NCBI RefSeq assembly: GCF_030499575.1
Contig: NZ_JASTLC010000001.1
Coordinates: 868,001-932,000, forward strand
Reading direction: 5' to 3'
Source of the DNA: Streptomyces sp. DG2A-72
Lineage (GTDB): Bacteria > Actinomycetota > Actinomycetes > Streptomycetales > Streptomycetaceae
DNA: 64,000 bases
The position numbers and the translations under genes were made by a program. The notes under the pieces were generated by a model. It made no database searches, was not told the DNA's origin, and worked only from the letters and a program-made list of their open reading frames with translations. Positions within the stretch are counted from its first letter, which is position 1; each line of letters begins with the position of its first letter. Below, piece after piece: positions 23,868 through 33,200 of the stretch.

Positions 23868-23917
23868 GCAGCCCGGGCGCGCGCCCTCGTGGGGCTGCTG
23901 TTGCGCGTCCGGGCTGC
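23868..23917. repeat. Long inverted repeat in the intergenic region
   Basis: GCAGCCCGG (23868-23876) and CCGGGCTGC (23909-23917) are perfect complements. A flanking mismatch and a further inner CGCGC/GCGCG block extend the stem to about 15 bp. It is outside any supported gene and may be a second terminator for the helicase or a leftover of an insertion; no gene is tied to it. Confidence 0.4.
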
Positions 23918-24059
23918 GATGGCCGTTCAGGCCGAGTTGACGGGGTTGTTGCGGCTTATGGGGCCGCTACGCGACGGAGTACGAAGCCACCCGCCTCGCG
24001 GCCGTTACGGCTGGGACCGCAACGCGCTGAAACCTGCGCATCGACCCCTCGACGCCTGT

Positions 24060-24314
24060 CTAGCGGGAGATGTACGGAAGGGCGAACTGATCGACAGCCT
24101 GCTCCGGCGTGGAGTGCCCACCCTTGTCGCCGTGCTTGTCACCGTTCGGCGCGTCCCACGAGGCGACGGCGTTGGACTGCGAGACAGCCACCGCGGTGAT
24201 GTCCGTGGCGTCCTTCTCCTTTTCGTGGCCGCCTGCGAAGCTGACGCCGGCACCGAAGGTGGACAGCCCCGCGATCGCTACCGCCACGACCGCAACACGC
24301 TGAATCTTGCGCAT
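24060..24314 (-). CDS. Small secreted protein (84 aa), function unknown
   Basis: A signal peptide is evident: MRKIQRVAVVAVAIAGLSTFGAG with cleavage near SFA-GGH. The mature peptide is about 56 residues, acidic and His/Lys-rich near its start (GGHEKEKDATDITAV), with a C-terminal helix STPEQAVDQFALPYISR. It has no Cys. I do not recognise a family; it is not a chaplin or rodlin by motif. Its neighbour across the 354-bp gap is another small secreted protein transcribed outward. Confidence 0.7.
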   Translation of the reverse strand: MRKIQRVAVVAVAIAGLSTFGAGVSFAGGHEKEKDATDITAVAVSQSNAVASWDAPNGDKHGDKGGHSTPEQAVDQFALPYISR

Positions 24315-24668
24315 AGTTTGACCCTTTCTTACGTGGGCAGTTGCCCTCGCTTGGTTACGTAATGTGATGATAAGCACACAACGCGTAGCCGTATTGGATC
24401 TCCGCCGCCTCCGCGTGCCGTGTCGGATCAGAGCGAGCCCCAAGTGCCGTTCGAGGGCCGGACATCGACGCCCGGCGTGAGCTGACAACCCGTCAGGAGT
24501 TCGCGACCCAAGCGCGCTCATGCGTTACGGCGTCAGGGTGCTTTCGCCGCAAGATCGCCGAGTTCGGCGCGCCACACCGGCTCTTCTATCACTTTTCCTT
24601 CTAATCTTCGGTCACGGTACGAAGTCGATCTTTCACGGATCGCACCCACCTCACTCACCGGAGATGAC
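24315..24668. other. Divergent intergenic region, 354 bp
   Basis: It separates two outward-facing small secreted protein genes and so must hold both promoters. Its base composition is lower in GC than its neighbours, with AT-rich patches such as TTACGTAATGTGATGATAAGC (near 24353-24375) and TATCACTTTTCCTTCTAATC (near 24587). The TTACGTAA palindrome (24354-24361) could be a regulator site. No gene is supported inside. Confidence 0.5.
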
Positions 24669-24962
24669 ATGCACAAGCTTCACAAGGCTGCCGTCCTGGT
24701 CGCCGCTCTCAGCAGCGTCGGGCTCCTGGGCGCGGGCACCGCCAGCGCCAACGGCGGCGAGGGTCACGGCGGCAAGGGCGGCGGGAACTACAGCGTCCTG
24801 CAGAGCACCGAATGCAAGTCGCACGACCTGAACCTCGACATCCTCGGCCAGGTCGGGATCCTCAACGGCCTGCTGGGCCAGGGACTCAACGGCGAGGGCA
24901 ACTCGGGCGGCCAGGGCACCCACCTGGGTTCGGACATGGGCTGCAGCAACAGCGCCTTCTAA
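24669..24962 (+). CDS. Small Gly/Asn-rich secreted protein (97 aa), function unknown
   Basis: A signal peptide is clear (MHKLHKAAVLVAALSSVGLLGAG, cleavage near ASA-NGG). The mature part is about 70 residues: a Gly/His-rich start (GGEGHGGKGGGNYSV), two Cys (STECKSH and DMGCSNS) that could form one disulfide, and a hydrophobic centre (LNLDILGQVGILNGLLGQGL). The overall look (short, hydrophobic, Asn/Gly-rich, one Cys pair) recalls surface-active Streptomyces proteins such as chaplins, but the chaplin repeat is absent. The GGAGATGAC ribosome site precedes the ATG. Confidence 0.7.
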   Translation: MHKLHKAAVLVAALSSVGLLGAGTASANGGEGHGGKGGGNYSVLQSTECKSHDLNLDILGQVGILNGLLGQGLNGEGNSGGQGTHLGSDMGCSNSAF

Positions 24963-25000
24963 GCACCGTACGGTCGCGCAGGCGGCCGAGAGCAGAAAAC

Positions 25001-25039
25001 AGATCCCGGCACCGGACCTCAGGCCCGGTGCCGGGATCT
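25001..25039. terminator. Bidirectional hairpin terminator
   Basis: AGATCCCGGCACCGG (25001-25015) and CCGGTGCCGGGATCT (25025-25039) form a perfect 15-bp stem with a 9-base loop, exactly between the small secreted protein gene and the convergent aminotransferase gene. Confidence 0.8.
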
Positions 25040-25040
25040 C

Positions 25041-26243
25041 TCATCTCAGGAAGTCCGACAGGCCCTCCAGGAGCCGGTCGACGTCCGCGGTGTCGTTGTA
25101 GGGCGCCAGGCCGACGCGGAGGCCGCCGGTGTCCGAGAGGCCGAGTCGGCGGGACGCTTCGAGGGCGTAGAAGGAGCCGGCGGGAGCCTGGACACCGCGT
25201 TGGGCCAGGAAGCCGTACGCGTCGGTCGTGCTGTGGCCCTCGAAGGTGAGCAGCAGGGTGGGGGTGCGGTCGGCGGCGCGGGAGTGCACCGTGACCTGCT
25301 CCAGGGTGGACAGTCCCTTGTCGATCTGCGCGCGCAGGACGTTCTCGTGCTCTTCCAGCGCCGCGGACGCGGCGGCCAGCCGCTCGCGGCGAGACCCGGT
25401 GGCGTCGGTGTCGAGGCCGGCGAGGAAGTCGACGGCGGCGCGGGTGCCCGCCAGGAACTCGTAGGGCAGTGTGCCGAGTTCGAAACGTTCCGGGACGGCG
25501 TCCGTCGAGGGCAGCAGCTTGTCCGGGTGCAGGCTCTCCAGCAGCTCGGGCCGGGCGGCGAGGACGCCGTGGTGCGGGCCGAGGAACTTGTACGGGGAGC
25601 AGACGTAGAAGTCGGCACCGAGCTGTTCGACGTCGACCAGGGAGTGGGCGGTGTAGTGCACGCCGTCGACGTGGAGGAGCGCCCCGGTCTCGTGCACCGC
25701 ACGGGATATCGCGGCGATCGCGGGCCGTGTGCCGATCAGGTTGGAGGCGGCGGTGACCGCGACGAGCCGGGTCCGCTCGGAGAGCACGGCGCGGATGTCC
25801 TCGACGCCCAGCTCGCCGGTCGCGGGGTTGAAGTCGGCCCACCGGACGGTGGCGCCGGCCTGCTCGGCGGCCTGGATCCAGGGGCGGATGTTGGAGTCGT
25901 GGTCGAGTCGGGTGACGATCACCTCGTCGCCCGGCGACCAGGTCCTGGCGAGGGTGCGGGAGACGTCGTAGGTGAGCTGGGTGGCGCTGCGGCCGAAGAC
26001 GATCCCGGCCGGTTCCGCGCCCAGCAGGTCCGCCAGGGCCCGGCGGCTCTCGGTGACGATGGTCTCGGCATTGCGCTCCCCGGGCGTGATCCGGCCCCGG
26101 TTCGACAGCGGCTGCGCCAGCGCGTCGGCGATGGCCTGGATGACCGGCCGGGGTGTCTGTGTGCCGCCGGGACCGTCGAAGTGCGCGATCCCGGCGCTCA
26201 GGGCGGGGAACTGCGCACGGAGAGCGGCTACGTCGTACGTCAC
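25041..26243 (-). CDS. Class V aminotransferase / cysteine desulfurase-like protein
   Basis: The 400-residue PLP enzyme is of the SufS/NifS-like fold. The Schiff-base Lys is Lys219 in VCSPYKFLGPHHG, the PLP-ring Asp is Asp193 in LLHVDGVHYTAH, and NRGRITPGERNAETI near 50 and GRSATQLTYDVSRTLA near 85-100 match the family. It starts at a GTG with AGGAG ahead. Members act as cysteine desulfurases, selenocysteine lyases or aminotransferases. The mobile-loop Cys expected for a desulfurase is not obvious in the C-terminal third, so a role other than Fe-S sulfur transfer is likely. It stands alone and is not next to Fe-S genes. Confidence 0.85.
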   Translation of the reverse strand: MTYDVAALRAQFPALSAGIAHFDGPGGTQTPRPVIQAIADALAQPLSNRGRITPGERNAETIVTESRRALADLLGAEPAGIVFGRSATQLTYDVSRTLARTWSPGDEVIVTRLDHDSNIRPWIQAAEQAGATVRWADFNPATGELGVEDIRAVLSERTRLVAVTAASNLIGTRPAIAAISRAVHETGALLHVDGVHYTAHSLVDVEQLGADFYVCSPYKFLGPHHGVLAARPELLESLHPDKLLPSTDAVPERFELGTLPYEFLAGTRAAVDFLAGLDTDATGSRRERLAAASAALEEHENVLRAQIDKGLSTLEQVTVHSRAADRTPTLLLTFEGHSTTDAYGFLAQRGVQAPAGSFYALEASRRLGLSDTGGLRVGLAPYNDTADVDRLLEGLSDFLR

Positions 26244-26368
26244 GGAAGCTCCTGTCGATGCTCGGGCACGGCGGGGGTTCGGCCGACCGGGACCTCGTCG
26301 AGCCGATGACGACGGTAGTTCACGAGACCGGCAACGCGAACCGCCGCTCCCCGAGGAACAGCCTGGTG

Positions 26369-27100
26369 TCAACGCGCGCTCGACCACGCATCCGGGCGGG
26401 GTGCCAGCACCGCGGAGACCACGGCGTCGGCCGATGCCATGACGTCGGCCACGAAACGAAGGCGGCCGATGCCGAGTCGGCGCAGTGCTGAGCCGTGGTC
26501 GACGGCGACGACGAGGCAGACCACGAGGAGGAGCACTCGCCACAGGAACATCACCGGGCGGCGTATCGGGCGGGGCAGTTCGGCCAGGGAGGTGTGCAGT
26601 CGCTCGCAGTGGAAGGGGACGTGGCGCTGCTCGTCGGCGAGGATCCGTCCCGCCACGTCCGAAGTGAGCGGGTCATCGGCGCCATCGCGCAGGGCACGGT
26701 AATAACGCAGCGCCACCACTTCCGCGATCATCAGCACCAGCAGTTCCATGCGCAGGCCCATGAGTCGCCGCAACCGTACGAAGACGGTGTCGCTCCAGTG
26801 GCCGGTCAACGTCGGTACGCCACCTGCGGCCAGCAGCCGGGCGAGCAGACGGGCGTGGTTCTGTTCCTCGGCGACGAAGAGCCGGACCGCCCGCGTGTAA
26901 TCGGCGTCGCCGGCCTGGTCCGCTTTGGCGACGAGGTTGGCGCCGTCGCCGTCCTCGCCGATCTGGAAGCGCTGAATGCTCGCCGAAAGCGCCGGATGCA
27001 GCGTCGCCCCTCGCCCCCAGTCCGGGTCCCCATCGGCGTCCCGGCGCTCCCGCTCGTCCTCGAACCGCTGCGTCCACTTGGCGAATCCATCCGTGTGCAC
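26369..27100 (-). CDS. Ferritin-like di-iron protein
   Basis: The 243-residue protein starts at a GTG with GAGAGGAGTGACCGG ahead. It shows the two ExxH pairs of a ferritin-like carboxylate-bridged di-iron site: VAEEQNHARLLARLL and ILADEQRHVPFHCERL, with a bridging Glu in LMIAEVVALRYYRALRDG. A hydrophobic helix follows (RPVMFLWRVLLLVVCLVVAV), so the protein may be membrane-attached. The family includes oxygenases, desaturase-like and storage-type proteins. It lies on the same strand as the aminotransferase gene, 125 bases away, without evidence for a shared operon. Confidence 0.8.
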   Translation of the reverse strand: MHTDGFAKWTQRFEDERERRDADGDPDWGRGATLHPALSASIQRFQIGEDGDGANLVAKADQAGDADYTRAVRLFVAEEQNHARLLARLLAAGGVPTLTGHWSDTVFVRLRRLMGLRMELLVLMIAEVVALRYYRALRDGADDPLTSDVAGRILADEQRHVPFHCERLHTSLAELPRPIRRPVMFLWRVLLLVVCLVVAVDHGSALRRLGIGRLRFVADVMASADAVVSAVLAPRPDAWSSAR

Positions 27101-27243
27101 CCGGTCACTCCTCTCCCGGACACGGCCATCGTGCCCTGGAGAGAGACGACGCCTGGCGGGCACCGAACCGTTCCCTGCGGAAGCCGAACGGCGATGGCCA
27201 AGTACGGTCCGGGCCGGTCCGGCAGACGCACGCCCGCCCCCGA

Positions 27244-28728
27244 TCACACCCCTCGGTGATCGATCCCCAGCAGACTCGCCGCAGCCCTGATGTCCGCCGC
27301 GTGGTGGCCGACCGACAGGGACCAGTGATGGCCGACGCCCGTGGCGCTCCATGCGTCGACCCACTCGCCGGGGTCCCGGCCGAAGTCGACCCGGCTGGTG
27401 GTGTTGCCGATCTCCAGGAGCGGTCCCGGGACGACGGTGCCCTCGGAGGTGACGAAGGACAGGCTGCCGTCGGCGTCCTGGCCGAGGCCGAGGAGGGTGA
27501 CGGGACCGGGCTGGACGTCGAACTCCACGCTCACGCCCCAGCCGCGCTTGCCGTGGTAGACGCCCAGCCCGCGCAGCAGCGGGTCGCGGGCGCTGACGGC
27601 GAGGTGGCCGGGGCCGTCGTGGCCCATCTCCACCACGCCGTCCTCGAAGTTCAGGGCCTGGATCTCGGTGAACGAGCCGCCGGAGCCCACGCTCTGGGAG
27701 GCGAACTGGGCGACGCTGGTGCGCAGTTCGTACTCGCCGGCCGCGGGCACGCCCCGGGCGGTCAGCAGGGAGGCGCCGAGGATCATGCCGGCGCCGAGCC
27801 GCTCGTGGAGTTCCCCGCCGAGGCCGCGATGATAGTAGGCGAGGGTGTCGAGGCCGAAGTCGTCCACGAGCCGGTCGAGGGCGACCGACACGGTCGCTCC
27901 CCAGGCGAAGTCCTCGTCCACCACGCTGTCGTCGAGGGTGAAGACCTGCCGTGCGAGCGCCATGCGTTCGCGGGTCTCCGTCTCGGTCACCTGCTCCACC
28001 CGGTGCCGCAGATCGTCGAACTCCAGCACCTCCGTGTGCGAGCCGAACGTCGTGGACAGCAGTGTGGGGTCGGTCGACACGTCGAGCATCCCCGGATACA
28101 GGTGCCCCATGAGGCCGTGCCGGGCGTGCCGCAGGGCCGCGCGGACGTGCGCGGCACGGATCCACTGCTCGATGCGCCGCCAGGCGTTCTCCTGGCGCAG
28201 CCAGCCCGAGACCGACCGGAACGGGATGCCGGCGCGGCGGAAGACATTGCCGACCTCGGGCACCGGGCACTGTCCGCAGTAGGCCAGCCAGGCGCCGGTG
28301 TCGAAGGACGTGTGGTCCATCCGCTCGGTCGGCTGGAGGTCGATGACCAGGACGGGGGCGTGCGAGCGCTGGGCGATCGGCAGCACCATCGACGAGGTCA
28401 GATACGTCGTCAGGAACAGCACGATCAAGTCGCAGTCCGCCCGGCGCAGCTTCTCGGCCGCCGCCGCGCCTTCCTGGGCGTCGGAGATGAACCCGACGTC
28501 GGTCACCTCCGCGTCCATCCGCCGGAAGCGGTCGGCGACGTAACGTGCCGACTCCCGCAGTTGCGGAAGGAGTCCGGGGAACTGCGGCCAGTATGTGCCG
28601 AGCCCGCCGGCCACGAGTCCGATCCGGGTGCGGCGCCGGGCCGCCGGGGGAAGCAACTCGCGTAGCCGGGCGGCCCGTTCGGCGGTGCGGCCCGTGGTCG
28701 TTGCCGTCGTGGGGGCGGTCGTAGCCAT
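27244..28728 (-). CDS. L-fucose/L-arabinose isomerase-family protein
   Basis: The 494-residue protein matches the fucose/arabinose-isomerase fold without being a canonical FucI or AraA. Seen are RIGLVAGGLGTYWPQFPGLL at the N-terminus, DLIVLFLTTYLTSSMVLPIA, ARHGLMGHLYPGMLDVSTD, TLDDSVVDEDFAWGATVSVA and, at the C-terminus, TGVGHHWSLSVGHHAADI. Glu and His residues in these segments are candidates for metal ligands. Such proteins are found in Streptomyces sugar loci as aldose-ketose isomerases of uncertain substrate (L-arabinose, L-fucose, L-rhamnose-type). It follows an MFS transporter in the same operon and is divergent from a GH106 rhamnosidase-like gene. Confidence 0.8.
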   Translation of the reverse strand: MATTAPTTATTTGRTAERAARLRELLPPAARRRTRIGLVAGGLGTYWPQFPGLLPQLRESARYVADRFRRMDAEVTDVGFISDAQEGAAAAEKLRRADCDLIVLFLTTYLTSSMVLPIAQRSHAPVLVIDLQPTERMDHTSFDTGAWLAYCGQCPVPEVGNVFRRAGIPFRSVSGWLRQENAWRRIEQWIRAAHVRAALRHARHGLMGHLYPGMLDVSTDPTLLSTTFGSHTEVLEFDDLRHRVEQVTETETRERMALARQVFTLDDSVVDEDFAWGATVSVALDRLVDDFGLDTLAYYHRGLGGELHERLGAGMILGASLLTARGVPAAGEYELRTSVAQFASQSVGSGGSFTEIQALNFEDGVVEMGHDGPGHLAVSARDPLLRGLGVYHGKRGWGVSVEFDVQPGPVTLLGLGQDADGSLSFVTSEGTVVPGPLLEIGNTTSRVDFGRDPGEWVDAWSATGVGHHWSLSVGHHAADIRAAASLLGIDHRGV

Positions 28729-28769
28729 GGCTGGTGCTCCTTTGTGACGCCGACGGGGTGGGCCTTGGC

Positions 28770-30050
28770 TCAGGCGCTGGCGATCCGCAGGTCCTTCCGG
28801 GTGCGGGCGGCGCTGGGCGAACGCGGGACGAGGACACGGACGATGTAGGCGCCGGCGAAAGCGGCCAGCGCCATGCAGGCGGTGATGGACCAGAGCAGGA
28901 CGGCCGGGCTGTGGTCGACCAGGGCAGGGGTGAAGAACGCGGCGACCGCGAACACCCCGCGCGACAGGGCGTAGGTGAGGCCCTGGGTGGTGCCGCGGGT
29001 GTCCGCGGGCAGGGTGAGCTGCGACCAGACCTTGTAGCTTGCCTCTCCGGCGAAGGGGTTGGAGAGCTGGTAGAGGACGAAGAAGACGAGCATGCCGGCC
29101 AGGGCACCGGCGGTCAGGGACGCGATCACGAAGGCGAGGACCTGCACGGCGGCGGCCACGTAGAACAGCCGGTCGCGCCAAGGGCTGTCGGCGACACGGA
29201 CGAAGGCGATGGTCAGCAGTACCCCGATCGGGATGAAGGCCAGGTTGATCCCGGTGGCCAGGCTCTGTGAGGCGTCGCTGACGGTGACCAGCAGATAGGT
29301 GCCGAACTGGCCGAAGGTGTTGGCCCCGAGCCCCCAGGTGACGTAGAAGACGAAGGTCGCGGCCATCGGCAGCAGGGCGGCTCGCGTCCACACGTTCTTC
29401 AACGCGATGCCGCGCGGGCCGGCCGCGTCCTCCGTCTGCTGTGCGGCGGCCTGATCCTCCTCCGCGACCTGCTCGGGCGACAGCTTCAGCCGGGAGCGGA
29501 GGTGCCAGGTGACCAGTGCGGCGAGGGCCAGTTGGCCGGTGATGATCCGGGCTCCGGTCATGCCCGTGGTGGACAGGACGAAGCCGAGGAAGATGGCGAC
29601 GGTGATGCCCAGCATCCACATGACCTGGGTGAAGGCCACGAGACGTCCGCGGGCCCGGGCGGGGGCGGCGTCCGAGACCACGGCCAGGGACGTCGGCAGG
29701 TCGGCGCCCGCCGCAAGTCCCGCGATGAGCACCCCGGTCAGGAGGACGATGTCGTCGGGCGCCAGTGTGATGACGAGCGCGCCCACCGCGAAGCAGAAGA
29801 TGTCCCAGTTGTAGACACGGCGACGCCCGAACAGATCGGCGAGCCGTCCGCCGACGAGGGAGCCGACGGCGATGCAGATGGTGACGATCGCGCTGATCGC
29901 GCCGGCCATCCACACGCCCATGTCGTAACTGTCGCGGTAGATGGCCAGGTTCACGGAGATGCTGACGATCAGTCCGGCGTCGAGGTAGGAGGCCATGCCC
30001 GACAGGGCCGCGGCCTTCCACAGGTGCTTGGGGACGGGTTCTTCGGCCAT
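28770..30050 (-). CDS. MFS sugar transporter
   Basis: The 426-residue protein has 12 hydrophobic segments and the MFS loop signature GGRLADLFGRRRVYNW between helices 2 and 3. A central cytoplasmic loop rich in Glu/Gln/Asp (SPEQVAEEDQAAAQQTEDA) lies near 195-215. The pattern fits a sugar porter or metabolite/H+ symporter. It starts at ATG after GGAGTCGCATC and is the first gene of the two-gene operon with the isomerase-family gene. It is divergent from the GH106 gene through a promoter region with two AAAACGTT-type dyads, so it probably imports the product of that enzyme. Confidence 0.85.
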   Translation of the reverse strand: MAEEPVPKHLWKAAALSGMASYLDAGLIVSISVNLAIYRDSYDMGVWMAGAISAIVTICIAVGSLVGGRLADLFGRRRVYNWDIFCFAVGALVITLAPDDIVLLTGVLIAGLAAGADLPTSLAVVSDAAPARARGRLVAFTQVMWMLGITVAIFLGFVLSTTGMTGARIITGQLALAALVTWHLRSRLKLSPEQVAEEDQAAAQQTEDAAGPRGIALKNVWTRAALLPMAATFVFYVTWGLGANTFGQFGTYLLVTVSDASQSLATGINLAFIPIGVLLTIAFVRVADSPWRDRLFYVAAAVQVLAFVIASLTAGALAGMLVFFVLYQLSNPFAGEASYKVWSQLTLPADTRGTTQGLTYALSRGVFAVAAFFTPALVDHSPAVLLWSITACMALAAFAGAYIVRVLVPRSPSAARTRKDLRIASA

Positions 30051-30113
30051 GATGCGACTCCGTCGTCTCGTGACATCGCGGTTCCGGGCCGGATCGCAGA
30101 GAATATAGGGCGC

Positions 30114-30125
30114 GAAAAACGTTCC
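30114..30125. promoter_or_regulatory. LacI-type operator, copy 1 (GAAAAACGTTCC)
   Basis: The half-dyad AAAACGTT matches the core of the operator at 30226. It lies 64 bases upstream of the MFS start and could control the leftward operon. The right half (CC) departs from the palindrome. Confidence 0.45.
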
Positions 30126-30225
30126 AACAAGATGCCTCGCAGATATCCGTGGCATGTCGCCCACCACGTCCGGCGCTCCCTGGGCCATGGCGCGAACCTT
30201 CCATGTCCCCTACGGTGGTCGCCAT

Positions 30226-30240
30226 CTAAAAACGTTTTAG
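30226..30240. promoter_or_regulatory. LacI-type operator, copy 2 (CTAAAAACGTTTTAG)
   Basis: An almost perfect dyad with core AAAACGTTTT lies 17 bases before the GH106 start codon, on AT-rich sequence that stands out from the surrounding GC-rich DNA. LacI-family proteins bind such central-CG palindromes. The LacI gene at 34178-35197 is the natural candidate to bind it. Confidence 0.65.
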
Positions 30241-30256
30241 GGGAAGGACCGCACCC

Positions 30257-33200
30257 GTGCTCTCCCCAGAACTTCAGCGGCTGTTCGAGGATCCGCCCCA
30301 CGACTTCGGCCCCACCCCCTTGTGGTGGTGGTCGGGCGCCGAGGTCACCCGTGACCGCCTGGAATGGCAGATGCGGGCGTTCGCGGACGGTGGCGTCCAC
30401 AACCTCGTGGTGATCAACCTGGCGCCTACGGGCCCGAGTTTCGGGGCCCGCGCCGATGAACCTGCGTGGTTCGGCGAGGAGTGGTGGGCCCGCTTCACCG
30501 ACGCCTGCGAGATCGCCGCCGAACTCGGCATGCGCCTGTGGTTCTACGACCAGATCGGGTTCTCCGGCGCCAACGTCCAGGGCGGCGTCACCCGACGGCA
30601 CCCCGAGGCCGCGGGCCTGGCCCTGCGCACCCGCACGGCGGCCGTGCACCGGGGCGCGGTCGCCCTCCGGGACGGCGAGACCCTGGTGGGCGCCTACGAC
30701 GCCGACGGCCGACGCCTGCCTGATCCGGTCGCGGTCGCGGACGGCACCCAGGTGCAGCTGATCATCGCGGTGCCCACGGCGTTCGACTACCTGGACCCGC
30801 ATGCCGTAGGCGCGTTGATGGACGCCGTCCATCACGAGTACGACCGCCGTGTGCCGGAGTACCTGGGCAACGTCATCGCGGGCAGCTTCCAGGACGAACT
30901 TCCGGGCACGAACTCCTGGAGCCGCCGTTTCCAGGAGGAGTTCCACGTCCGGCGCGGCTACGACCTGCTCGACCATCTGCCGGCCCTGTTCGGCACCCGT
31001 ACCACGGAGCGGACGGCGAAGGTCCGCGCCGACTACTACGCGGTCCGCGCGGAACTCACCGAAGAGGCCCTGTTCCGCCCGCTCGCCGACTGGCACCGCG
31101 AGCGCGGCATGCTCCTGGGCTGCGACCAGAGCAACCCGGCCCGCGCGGGCTACCCGGCCCAGTCGACGCAGCTCTACACGGACTACTTCCGTACCCACCG
31201 CTGGTACAGCGCCGCGGGCAGCGACCACCACGGCGACGCCAAGGTCCACTCCTCGATGGCGCACCTCTACGGCCACGAGCGCGTCTGGATCGAGGCGTTC
31301 CACTCCTCCGGCTGGGGCGGCACCCTGGAGGACACCTACGACTGGCTGCTGCCGTTCCTGCGCAGCGGTGCCAACCTCTACAACCCGCACGCCAGTTACT
31401 TCGGCACCGCGGGCGGCTGGTTCGAGTGGGCACCGCCCGCCACCGACTGGCGACAGCCGTACTGGAAGCAGTACCCGGCCTTTTCCCGGGCCGTGGCCCG
31501 GATCTGCTCGATCATGTCCTGGGGAAGCCACGAGGCCGACGTGGCGGTCCTGCACCCCACCGCCACCATGCAGTCCCTCCTCCCCCTGGACGCACCCGTC
31601 CACCACTTCGGCGACGGCCGGCTCGGCGCCCCGCACACCGACGCCGACGAGACACAGCGGCACTACCTGGACCTGTGCGGCACCAACGACTGGCGGTGCC
31701 CCCGCGCAGGCGCCCTGGATCGGCGCCGCGTCTCGTTCGACGTCATCGACGACGACTCCCTCCAGCGCGCCAAGGCCGCCGACGGGGCCCTGCGGATCAG
31801 GGATCTCCGGTACAGCGCGGTGCTGTTGCCTTCGGCGAGCGTCCTGGAGGAGGAGACGGCACGCCGGCTGACCGAACTGCTCGATGCCGGCGGGCGGGTC
31901 GTGGTCGTGGGGCGGCCTCCGGCGACGGCCGCCGGACTTGCCGGTGACGACTGGGTCGTAGCGGCGCTGCTGTCCCATCCACGGCTGGAGCGCGTGCACG
32001 ACGCCGAAGCGGGCGCGGCGGCGGTGGCCGACTCGGCCGGACATGCCACCGGCGAAGTGCCGCTGCTGGTCAGGAGGAAGGGGAACGCGGCGGTCGCCCT
32101 GGTGACGGGGGCGTTCCCCGACGCCTGCGTACGTGAACCGGGCGCCCGGAACCACACCACCGACCCCTCGCGCTACGCCCGCACCTCGTCCGTCACCGTG
32201 CGCGCCCCGGTCACCGAGGCCGAGGTCTGGAACCCGGCGTCCGGTACCCGGAGCCCGGCACGCGTCACCGTCTTTGAGGACGGAGTGTCGACCATCGAGG
32301 TGTGTCTGGACGGCGCCCCTGCCGTGCTCGTCGTATGGCACGAAGGCGCGGCGACCAGCCGCGGGGCCGTGCCTCCTGGGTCGGACGAGTCGATCATCGA
32401 TGTCTCGACCGGCTGGCAGGGCCGTCTGATCCCCACCATGGACAACCGGTGGGGCGATCTGGCGCTGCCCGCAGGGTCGTCCGTGGCCGAGCCGCAGATC
32501 TGGGACATGGCGTGGACGGAAGCCGAGGCGCCGGACGCGGTGTGGCGGCGGACGCGCGCCACTTACGGCAACCGGGTCCGTGTCCTGCCGCCCGTTCCCG
32601 CCGCCGACGCCCCCGAGCCGCTCGACGCCGAGTCCGTCGAGCGGGTTCTGGACGGCGAGTTGCCCCTCGCGCCCGGGTGGGATGTGGCGGTGTACTCGTC
32701 GAGCCGTGGGATCCCGGAGCCGGGCGGGCTGCTCGGCACCAAGGGCCTGGTGAACGAGGAGTTCGTACGCGTCCCCGTGCCCGCCGGCGGAACGGTCTCC
32801 CGGGTCCGGGCGATCGTGGAGGCCGATCACCGGGGACCTGCCGAACTGCACGTCGCCGCGGAAGCGGTCAAGCGCGTGTGGTGGGACGGCGAGTTGCTGG
32901 AGACGGGGTGCGGGTATCTGGCCTCCGCGCCGGTGACGGTGGCCCGCGCTCGCCATGTGCTCGAGTACGAACTGTCCGACGCCCAGGGCCGGCCGTCGGC
33001 GATCTCGGCCGCCGCCGATACACCGCTGGGGAGTTACTTCTGCCTGTCCGAGCCGGACGGATTCGCGGCGCGGCCCCGGTTCATGCGTCTGCCGGACGGA
33101 GTGTCGCCGAACGGCCCGGTGACGTACCGCGCGCGGCTCCGCCTGGCCCGCGACGGAGTGCGGGCGGTGCTCGTCGTGGGTGCCGCGGCGGCGGTCACCG

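Noticed and set aside
24669..24962. The small Gly/Asn-rich secreted protein as a chaplin or rodlin
   Set aside because: The length and one Cys pair are similar, but the chaplin repeat and the rodlin core are absent.
27244..30225. Possible single large fusion of the isomerase-family and MFS genes on the minus strand
   Set aside because: The MFS helices are in another frame. The isomerase protein starts at its own ATG at 28728, and its upstream in-frame sequence is a shadow of the MFS gene.
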